From Paucibacter sediminis (GTDB lineage: Bacteria; Pseudomonadota; Gammaproteobacteria; Burkholderiales; Burkholderiaceae_C): a stretch of DNA of 64,000 bases. The notes under the pieces are model-generated. The model saw nothing but the letters and a program-made list of their open reading frames with translations, searched no databases and had not been told where the DNA came from. The DNA lies in contig NZ_CP116346.1 of assembly GCF_030254645.1 (NCBI RefSeq), positions 372,001-436,000 on the forward strand, in the 5' to 3' direction. Below are positions 57,878 through 64,000 of this stretch, piece by piece; position 1 is the stretch's first letter, and every line of letters begins with the position of its first letter. Made by a program: the position numbers and the translations under genes.

Positions 57878-58867
57878 TCACTCGTTGCCCTGATCGGCGC
57901 TCGGCAGGTCGTTGTCCTTGCTGGCCTGGCGTGCCAGCTGGGCCTGCAGCGGCCGCAGTTCGTCGATCAGCGCCTCGGGCGTCTTGGGCTCCACCAGGCG
58001 CAGCGCCGGCGGCGGCAGGGCGGCCAGGTAGGGCGGGCCCAGCCAATACTGCTGTTCGATGCGCTTGCCCACCATCAGCGTGAAGCCCAGCGCCAGCGCG
58101 GCACCCAGACCCAGCGCCACCCAGCGCCTGGCACGCGGCCAGACCACGCTGGCCTGCCACCACAGCACGCCGGCCAGGCCGAGCGGGAACAGCAGGCTGT
58201 CCAGCGCCATCAGGCGCGGCGCCGAGAAGGCATAGGCCAGCGCCGGCAGCAGGATGCCCAGCAGATGCAGGCCCAGCGCGCCGGCCAGCACGCGCTTGAA
58301 ATGCGGTGCGAAGGCGAACCAATGCTGGAACAGCTGTGTGATCAACGCCCACAGCGCCGCCCAGGCGGTCACCACGCCCAGCGGCCCAAGCACGGCGCTG
58401 GCGTAATCCACCCAGGGCGCGCCCGGATCCATGCCGGCCCATTGGTCGTACCAGAGCAGCAAGGCCCAGCTCAGCGCAAGACCTGGCACCCAGAGATGGC
58501 GCCAGCGGCTGCGCGCGGAGGCCGGCCGCGCCAGCGGGCGCTCGGGGGCCAGCACGTCGCGGCTGCTGCGCAGGCGCAGCCGGGTGGCGCCCAGCTGCAG
58601 CGGCGCCAGCCCCGCCAGCGGCAGCCGGTCGCCCGCGCGCAGTCGCCGCTGACCCTGCCAGCCGCCATTGAGGCTGTCCAGCATCAGCAGCTCGGCACCC
58701 GCCTCGCCCCAGCTCAGCTCGGCATGCTCGCCGGCCAGATGCGGGTCGTTCAGCACCACATCGCAAACCGGTGAGCGCCCGATGCGCAGCGGCCAGGCCA
58801 GCACCTTGTGCACCGCGCGAACCTGGCCATCGCGGTCCAGGATCTCGATTACCGCGGCGTGGTCCAT
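57878..58867 (-). CDS. FHA-domain membrane protein
   Basis: A 329-residue protein. The N-terminal FHA domain (about residues 5-100) contains LRIGRSPVCDVVLNDPHLAGEHAEL with the phosphothreonine-binding Arg/Ser/His positions. About five hydrophobic helices lie at 125-275, and a charged tail follows. FHA domains bind phosphothreonine peptides, so a Ser/Thr kinase partner is expected, but none is in the window. Its start overlaps the 3' end of the trypsin-like protease gene by 19 bases, implying co-translation and joint function. Confidence 0.82.
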   Translation of the reverse strand: MDHAAVIEILDRDGQVRAVHKVLAWPLRIGRSPVCDVVLNDPHLAGEHAELSWGEAGAELLMLDSLNGGWQGQRRLRAGDRLPLAGLAPLQLGATRLRLRSSRDVLAPERPLARPASARSRWRHLWVPGLALSWALLLWYDQWAGMDPGAPWVDYASAVLGPLGVVTAWAALWALITQLFQHWFAFAPHFKRVLAGALGLHLLGILLPALAYAFSAPRLMALDSLLFPLGLAGVLWWQASVVWPRARRWVALGLGAALALGFTLMVGKRIEQQYWLGPPYLAALPPPALRLVEPKTPEALIDELRPLQAQLARQASKDNDLPSADQGNE

Positions 58868-60195
58868 GCAAAGCCCTTGAGGTAATGCGCCGACAGCTTG
58901 AGCGCGTTGTCGAAGGAGATGCCCTTGGCATCGAAACGGCCCAACGCCCCCTCGGTGCTGGCGTCAACGGTGGTCACGATCACGCTCAGGTCGTGCAGGC
59001 CCGCCAGCTTGCGGTAGGCGCGCAGGCAGACCACCGCGCGCAGCGGCAGGCCGTCGCGCTGCACGAACTCCTCCTTGCAGAACGGCGCGGTGCGGTCGCG
59101 GTCATCGCGCCCCAGGCGCTCGTTGCGGAAGCTGTTGCTGTACTGGCGCGAGAAGCGCAAGGCGCCGAGCTTGGCGCCGTCATAGGCCTCGTGCGACATG
59201 TCGAGATAGCCGGTCTGCATGCCGCCGTTGATGAAGATCGCATGGTCCTGCCGGCATTGCGAGCGCTGGAATTCCAGACCCTTGGTGTCGGCCGAGGTGC
59301 CGCGGCCCCAGCAGCGCATGAATTTCTCCTGCGGCACCGGCAGCTGGTAGCGCTGGTGGCCGGCATCGCGCCAGGGCTGGGCCATGAAGCCCTGCACCAG
59401 CTCGTCCTGGTAGGCCATCAGTTGCTCGCGCAGGCGCGGCCACACCGGGCTGCTGATGGGCTTGGCGGCGCGGCTGCGCTCCAGCAACTTGAGCGCGTAC
59501 TCGCCCGGCACCAGAAAGCTCATTTGCTGCGCGAAGAACATGGCCGAGACGTTGATGCCGACGACGCGCCCCTCCTCGTCCACCACCGGCCCGCCGCTCA
59601 TGCCCGAGTTGATGCTGCCGGCGTAGTAGATCAGCGGGTCGAAGCTGCGCTCCACCAGGCCGTTGTAATTGCCCTCGACGACGGCAAACGCCACGTCGTG
59701 CGGATTGCCCATCGAATAGATGCGGTCGCCCTTGGAGAGCGGCGCCTCGACGGCGCGGAACTTCATGAAGCCCTGGGGCTTGCGGTCCACCACGCGCAGC
59801 AGCGCCAGGTCGCGCCGCACATCGATGTCCAGCAGCTCCAGATTGCCGCCCTCGCCATCGGTGCTGCCATAGCGCAGGCGATAGCGCTCCGGCTCCAGCG
59901 CGAACTGGCTCACCACGTGGTAGTTGGTGATGACATGCCCTTCCTCGCTGACCACGAAGCCCGAGCCCACCGAGGCCTGGCTGTCCTGGTTCTTCAGCAG
60001 GGTGCGGATCTGCAGCAGGTGGGCCCTTGCGCGCTCATAGACGCGGCGCGCGGTGGCCGAGACCTCGGCCGCCGGCGCGGCGGCGCTGGCGGCGGGGCGC
60101 ACGGCCGCAGCTGCCTGGGCCTGCGCGTTCTGGGCCCAGGCCAGGGCGGCGATCAGCGCGGCCAGCAGCCGGATCTGCATCAACAGGGGCCGCAT
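58849..60195 (-). CDS. Exported trypsin-like serine protease (S1C/DegP-like fold)
   Basis: A 448-residue protein. A signal peptide (about 1-27) is followed by the protease domain with catalytic His93 (ITNYHVVSQ), Asp129 (VRRDLALL) and Ser200 (INSGMSGGPVVDE). There is no PDZ domain. Residues about 240-448 form a separate C-terminal domain with four or more cysteines (FMRCWGRG, SQCRQD, PFCKEEF, RAVVCLRAY) that I do not recognise. It begins 1 base after the pyrC stop and overlaps the FHA gene. Probably periplasmic. Confidence 0.87.
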   Translation of the reverse strand: MRPLLMQIRLLAALIAALAWAQNAQAQAAAAVRPAASAAAPAAEVSATARRVYERARAHLLQIRTLLKNQDSQASVGSGFVVSEEGHVITNYHVVSQFALEPERYRLRYGSTDGEGGNLELLDIDVRRDLALLRVVDRKPQGFMKFRAVEAPLSKGDRIYSMGNPHDVAFAVVEGNYNGLVERSFDPLIYYAGSINSGMSGGPVVDEEGRVVGINVSAMFFAQQMSFLVPGEYALKLLERSRAAKPISSPVWPRLREQLMAYQDELVQGFMAQPWRDAGHQRYQLPVPQEKFMRCWGRGTSADTKGLEFQRSQCRQDHAIFINGGMQTGYLDMSHEAYDGAKLGALRFSRQYSNSFRNERLGRDDRDRTAPFCKEEFVQRDGLPLRAVVCLRAYRKLAGLHDLSVIVTTVDASTEGALGRFDAKGISFDNALKLSAHYLKGFAWTTPR

Positions 60196-60196
60196 C

Positions 60197-61243
60197 TCAG
60201 ACCAGGCGCCAGGCCAGCGCTTCGCCGCCACGCAGGGGCTTGAGCTGCGCGTCGCCAAAGGCCACGCTGTCGGGCAGGGTCCAGGCCTCCTTGCGCAAGG
60301 TGATGCGCCCGGTGTTGCGCGGCAGGCCGTAGAAGTCGGCGCCGTTGAAGCTGGCGAAGGCCTCGAACTTGTCCAGCGCACCCATCGCCTCGAAGGCCTC
60401 GGCATAGAGTTCCAGCGCCGACAGCGCGGTGAAGCAGCCCGCGCCGCAGACCGAGTTCTCCTTCATCACCGCCGCATGCGGGGCGCTGTCGGTGCCGAGG
60501 AAGAACTTGCTGCTGCCCGAGGTGGCGGCGGCCAGCAGGGCCTGGCGATGCAGCTCGCGCTTGAGCACCGGCAGGCAGTAGTAATGCGGGCGCAGGCCAC
60601 CGGTGAAGATGGCATTGCGGTTGTAGAGCAGATGCTGGGGCGTCAGGCTGGCGGCCGTGTGCGCATCGGCCGCCGCGACATACTCGGCCGCCTCCTTGGT
60701 GGTGATGTGCTCGAACACCACCTTCAACTCCGGCAGATCGCGGCGCAGCGGCTGCATCACGCGATCGATGAAGACGGCCTCGCGGTCGAACACGTCGACC
60801 TCCGGGTCGGTGACCTCGCCGTGCACCAGCAGCAGCAGGCCTTCGCGCTGCATCGCCTCCAGCACCGCATAGGTCTTGCGGATGTCGGTCACGCCGGCAT
60901 CGCTGTTGGTGGTGGCACCGGCCGGGTAGAGCTTCAGCGCCACCACGCCGGCTTCCTTGGCACGCTTGATCTCGTCCACCGGCGTGTTGTCGGTGAGGTA
61001 GAGCGTCATGAGCGGCTGGAAGCTCGTGCCCGCGGGCACGGCGGCCAGGATGCGCTCGCGGTAGGCGCTGGCCTGCGCGGCAGTGGTGACCGGCGGGCGC
61101 AGATTGGGCATCACGATGGCGCGGCCGAACTGGCGCGCGGTATAGGGCACGACGCTCTGCATCGCCGCGCCATCGCGCAGGTGCAGATGCCAGTCGTCCG
61201 GGCGGGTGATGGTGAGTTCGGTTGGGGTCGCTGCTTCGCTCAT
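60197..61243 (-). CDS. pyrC: Dihydroorotase
   Basis: A 348-residue class II dihydroorotase for pyrimidine synthesis. Zinc ligands H19 and H21 are in [11 protein letters not shown], the carboxylated Lys in [15 protein letters not shown], and later His residues in LVHGEVTD and FEHITTKEA. The catalytic Asp is in FLGTDSAPH. The start at [10 protein letters not shown] gives the standard length. It lies 38 bases after gltL and directly before the protease gene. Confidence 0.96.
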   Translation of the reverse strand: MSEAATPTELTITRPDDWHLHLRDGAAMQSVVPYTARQFGRAIVMPNLRPPVTTAAQASAYRERILAAVPAGTSFQPLMTLYLTDNTPVDEIKRAKEAGVVALKLYPAGATTNSDAGVTDIRKTYAVLEAMQREGLLLLVHGEVTDPEVDVFDREAVFIDRVMQPLRRDLPELKVVFEHITTKEAAEYVAAADAHTAASLTPQHLLYNRNAIFTGGLRPHYYCLPVLKRELHRQALLAAATSGSSKFFLGTDSAPHAAVMKENSVCGAGCFTALSALELYAEAFEAMGALDKFEAFASFNGADFYGLPRNTGRITLRKEAWTLPDSVAFGDAQLKPLRGGEALAWRLV

Positions 61244-61281
61244 GCCCCGATTGTCCCAAACATTGCGGCCACCCCGCCGCT

Positions 61282-62016
61282 TCAGTGCTGGAGGATCTTG
61301 GCCAGGAAGTCCTTGGCACGCGGCGAGCGCGCCTCCGGGTTGCCGAAGAACTCGTCGCGCGTGCAGTCCTCGACGATTCTGCCAGCGTCCATGAAGATCA
61401 CCCGGTGGCTGACCTTCTTGGCAAACCCCATCTCGTGCGTCACGCACATCATGGTCATGCCCTCGTGCGCCAGCTGCACCATCACGTCCAGCACCTCGCC
61501 CACCATCTCCGGGTCCAGCGCCGAGGTCGGCTCGTCGAACAGCATCACGATCGGGTCCATCGAGAGCGCGCGCGCAATCGCCACGCGCTGCTGCTGCCCG
61601 CCCGAGAGCTGGCCGGGGAATTTGTCCTTGTGCGCCATCAGCCCCACGCGGTCCAGCATCTTGAGGCCGCGCGCCTTGGCGTCATCCAGGCTGCGCCCCA
61701 GCACCTTGACCTGCGCGATGGTGAGGTTCTCGGTCACCGAGAGGTGGGGAAAAAGCTCGAAGTGCTGGAACACCATGCCCACGCGCGAGCGCAGCTTGGG
61801 CAGGTTGGTCTTGGGGTCGGCGATCGAGATGCCGTCCACCACGATGTCGCCCTTCTGGAAGGGCTCCAGCGCGTTGACGGTCTTGATCAGCGTGGACTTG
61901 CCCGAGCCCGAGGGCCCGCACACCACCACCACCTCGCCCTTGGCAATGGTGGTGGAACAATCGGTCAGCACCTGGAAGGGGCCGTACCACTTGGAGACGT
62001 TCTGGATATCGATCAT
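61282..62016 (-). CDS. gltL: Glutamate/aspartate ABC transporter, ATP-binding subunit
   Basis: A 244-residue ABC ATPase of the polar amino-acid group. Walker A is GPSGSGKST, the Q-loop is [13 protein letters not shown], the signature is [15 protein letters not shown], Walker B is [14 protein letters not shown] and the switch is VTHEMGFA. It is near-identical in motif order to E. coli GltL. The start [12 protein letters not shown] aligns with GltL; an ATG two codons upstream is possible. It follows gltK by 11 bases. Confidence 0.95.
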   Translation of the reverse strand: MIDIQNVSKWYGPFQVLTDCSTTIAKGEVVVVCGPSGSGKSTLIKTVNALEPFQKGDIVVDGISIADPKTNLPKLRSRVGMVFQHFELFPHLSVTENLTIAQVKVLGRSLDDAKARGLKMLDRVGLMAHKDKFPGQLSGGQQQRVAIARALSMDPIVMLFDEPTSALDPEMVGEVLDVMVQLAHEGMTMMCVTHEMGFAKKVSHRVIFMDAGRIVEDCTRDEFFGNPEARSPRAKDFLAKILQH

Positions 62017-62027
62017 GGCCATCTGCC

Positions 62028-62693
62028 TTAGCGAATGATTTGGATCTTCTGCTGCAGGCGGCGCACCGTCATCGACAGGCTGAAGCAGATCACGAAGTAG
62101 ACGACGGTGGCCACCAGATAGGTCTCCACCGGGCGGTTGAAGTTCTTGCCCGCGACCTCGAAGCCCTTGAGCAGGTCGTAGGCGCCGATCGCATAGACCA
62201 GCGAGGTGTCCTGGAACAGGATGATGGTCTGGGTCAGCAGCACCGGCAGCATGTTGCGGAAGGCCTGCGGCAGCACCACCAGCTGCATGGTCTGGCCATA
62301 GCTCATGCCCACCGCGTAGCCGGCATAGACCTGGCCCTTGGGCACGCTCTGGATGCCCGCGCGCATGATCTCGGAGTAGTAGGCCGCCTCGAACACCGTG
62401 AAGGTGATGATGGCCGAGAGCTCGGCGCCCATGGGCCGGCCGATCAGGAGCGGGATCAAGAGGAAGAACCACAGGATCACCATCACCAGCGGGATGGAGC
62501 GCAGGGTGTTGACGTAGAAGGCCGCCGGCATGACGAGCCAGCGCTTGCCCGAGAGCCGCATCAGCGCCAGCACCGTGCCCAGCGCGATGCCGCCCAGCAT
62601 CGCGATGAGGGTGAGCTGGATCGAGAAGATCAGGCCCTTGGCGATGAAGCTGGACGCCACCGCCCAGCTGAAGAAGGAGAAGTCCAAGTTCAC
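62028..62693 (-). CDS. gltK: Glutamate/aspartate ABC transporter, permease GltK
   Basis: A 221-residue permease with about five helices. The EAA loop [20 protein letters not shown] and [13 protein letters not shown] are present. The GTG start overlaps the gltJ stop (GTGA). It forms the membrane channel with GltJ. Confidence 0.94.
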   Translation of the reverse strand: MNLDFSFFSWAVASSFIAKGLIFSIQLTLIAMLGGIALGTVLALMRLSGKRWLVMPAAFYVNTLRSIPLVMVILWFFLLIPLLIGRPMGAELSAIITFTVFEAAYYSEIMRAGIQSVPKGQVYAGYAVGMSYGQTMQLVVLPQAFRNMLPVLLTQTIILFQDTSLVYAIGAYDLLKGFEVAGKNFNRPVETYLVATVVYFVICFSLSMTVRRLQQKIQIIR

Positions 62694-63433
62694 TTGCTGC
62701 CTCCGATCATGCCGGGCACCTGCACGCGCTGCTCGATGAAGAGCGCGATGCGGTTGATGCTGAAGGCGGAGATGAAGTACAGGCCCGAGACCGCCAGGTA
62801 GATCTCGATGCCGCGCGAGGTCTCCTCCTGCGCCTGCATCGCGAACATGGTCAGCTCGGCGATGCTCACCGCAAACGCCACCGAGGAGTTCTTGATGATG
62901 TTCATGCTCTCGCTGGTGAGCGGCGGGATGACGATGCGAAACGCCATCGGCAGGATCACATAGCGGTAGGTCTGCGGCAGCGTGAAGCCCATCGCCAGGC
63001 CGGCATAGCGCTGGCCCTTGGGCAGGCTCTGGATGCCGGCCTTGACCTGCTCGGCAATGCGCGCCGAGGTGAAGAAGCCCAAGGCGAACACCACCAGCAC
63101 GAAGCTGGGCACGCCCTTGAGCACGGGCACGAGCGCCGGCAGCACGTGGTACCAGAGGAACACCTGCACCAGCAGCGGGATGTTGCGGAACAGCTCGGTC
63201 CAGGCATTGCCCAGGAACACCAGGCCCTTGTGCGGCACGGTGCGCAGAATGCCCATCAGCGAGCCCAGCAGCAGCGCCACGACGAGGGCCAGCAACGCCA
63301 CGCTCAGCGTCCAGCCCCAGGCCGAGAGCATCCAGTCCAGGTAGGTGATGTCACCGCCGCTGCCCAGGCAGCGCGGTATCACCTCGCCATCGATGGTGTT
63401 CTTGCAGAACACCTGCCAGTCCCAGTTCGCCAT
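62690..63433 (-). CDS. gltJ: Glutamate/aspartate ABC transporter, permease GltJ
   Basis: A 247-residue permease. A short N-terminal extension with [14 protein letters not shown] is typical of GltJ. The transmembrane part has [19 protein letters not shown] and the EAA loop [25 protein letters not shown] site supports the ATG giving MANWDWQ. It lies 68 bases after gltI across a hairpin. Confidence 0.94.
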   Translation of the reverse strand: MANWDWQVFCKNTIDGEVIPRCLGSGGDITYLDWMLSAWGWTLSVALLALVVALLLGSLMGILRTVPHKGLVFLGNAWTELFRNIPLLVQVFLWYHVLPALVPVLKGVPSFVLVVFALGFFTSARIAEQVKAGIQSLPKGQRYAGLAMGFTLPQTYRYVILPMAFRIVIPPLTSESMNIIKNSSVAFAVSIAELTMFAMQAQEETSRGIEIYLAVSGLYFISAFSINRIALFIEQRVQVPGMIGGSK

Positions 63434-63453
63434 GCCCACTCCTGTCAAAACGC

Positions 63454-63475
63454 GGGGCCGCGCAAAGGCGGCCCC
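63454..63475 (-). terminator. Attenuator-like hairpin between gltI and gltJ
   Basis: GGGGCCGC and GCGGCCCC pair perfectly over 8 bp with a 6-base loop, followed on the minus strand by GCGTTTT. It lies between the binding-protein gene and the permease genes, where partial termination or mRNA stabilisation commonly gives excess binding protein. Confidence 0.6.
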
Positions 63476-63501
63476 AATATCCAGTCCAAGCAGGAGCCGA
63501 C

Positions 63502-64000
63502 TTACTTCTTGGCGTAGTCTTCCATCGGCTTGTCGTTGGGGTTGGCCCAGGCCGCCTTGGTGTTGTCATTGGGCGGCATGCCCACCTTGGTATTGGCCGG
63601 CGGGATCGGCTGCTCGAACCACTTGTGCCAGGTCTTGGCGATCTCGCCCGACTTCATCATCGCCTTGATGCTGTCGTCCACCGCCTTCTTGAAGGCCGGA
63701 TCGTCCTTGCGCATCATGATGGCGATCGGCTCCACCGACAGCACCTCGCCCACCAGCTTGTAGTCGGCCGGGCTCTTGCTCTTGGCGATATTGCCGGCCA
63801 GGATGGCGCCGTCCATCACGAAGGCATCGGCACGGCCCGATTCCAGCAGCAGGAAGCTGTCGGCATGGTCCTTGCCGAACACCTCCTTGAAGTCCACGCC
63901 GGTGGCACGCTCATGCTTGCGCAGGGTCTGCACCGAGGTCGTGCCGGTGGTGGTGGCGACGTTCTTGCCGTTGAGCTGGCCGATCGAGGTGATGCCCGAG
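63502..64000 (-). CDS. gltI: Glutamate/aspartate ABC transporter, binding protein GltI, 5' part outside window
   Basis: The C-terminal about 165 residues of the periplasmic binding protein. The frame runs open to the window edge and reads TSIGQLNGKNVATTTGTTS, then FGKDHADSFLLLESGRADAF and MMRKDDPAFKKAVDDSI, typical of GltI. It is the first gene of gltIJKL as far as visible. Confidence 0.93.
   Translation of the reverse strand, partial: SGITSIGQLNGKNVATTTGTTSVQTLRKHERATGVDFKEVFGKDHADSFLLLESGRADAFVMDGAILAGNIAKSKSPADYKLVGEVLSVEPIAIMMRKDDPAFKKAVDDSIKAMMKSGEIAKTWHKWFEQPIPPANTKVGMPPNDNTKAAWANPNDKPMEDYAKK

Overview
The window is high-GC chromosomal DNA of a betaproteobacterium. It most likely comes from the Burkholderiales, in the Roseateles/Pelomonas/Rubrivivax neighbourhood. 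Evidence: a phasin-type PHA granule protein with a lysine/alanine-rich tail, the dusB-fis-purH order with ruvC nearby, a complete betaproteobacterial dcw (division and cell wall) cluster running from mraZ to lpxC, a gltIJKL cluster, and a type A RNase P RNA. No species can be named from sequence reading alone. I see no insertion sequence, prophage, CRISPR array or tRNA gene.

Layout. 1-1969: 3' end of a phasin gene, a patatin-like lipase, and a structured intergenic stretch ending in a strong Rho-independent terminator (candidate small RNA). 1979-5046: M32 carboxypeptidase and a YqaA-type membrane protein on the minus strand, then an orphan periplasmic solute-binding protein on plus. 5155-15187 (plus): dusB-fis-purH, then a block consisting of an aldehyde dehydrogenase, a Tat-signal small protein, a GMC oxidoreductase, a diguanylate cyclase, a PlsC-like acyltransferase and a CdsA-like membrane protein, then ruvC. 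15200-21283 (plus): LysE-type exporter, a lipoprotein/ECF sigma/anti-sigma operon, and a heterodimeric MdlA/MdlB-like ABC exporter.

21280-43768 (minus): the dcw cluster. In transcription order it is mraZ, rsmH, ftsL, ftsI, a second ftsI paralogue, murE, murF, mraY, murD, ftsW, murG, murC, ddl, ftsQ, ftsA, ftsZ, an orphan sensor kinase, lpxC and a 60-residue membrane protein. Most genes overlap by 1-4 bases. A sigma70-like promoter and four TGGG-like boxes at 10-bp spacing (the likely MraZ operator) lie ahead of mraZ.

44106-54801: AraC-type regulator divergent from a beta-helix lipoprotein plus diheme cytochrome c lipoprotein pair, a hybrid histidine kinase followed by a solute-binding protein, an alpha-carbonic anhydrase, a Bcr/CflA-type MFS exporter and a Gfo/Idh/MocA oxidoreductase. 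54798-64000: methyl-accepting chemotaxis protein, rnpB, cysteine synthase, then a minus-strand run gltI(partial)-gltJ-gltK-gltL-pyrC-trypsin-like protease-FHA membrane protein.

Most notable: the tandem pair of complete ftsI genes, an acidic insertion in MurD that carries a copy of a short dispersed motif (GGGGTCAGGTCTTGC), a patch of foreign-looking codon use inside rsmH, the histidine kinase between ftsZ and lpxC, the beta-helix/diheme cytochrome lipoprotein pair, the protease/FHA pair, and the candidate small RNA at the left end. Family assignments rest on recognisable motifs and gene order read by eye; no database search was run.
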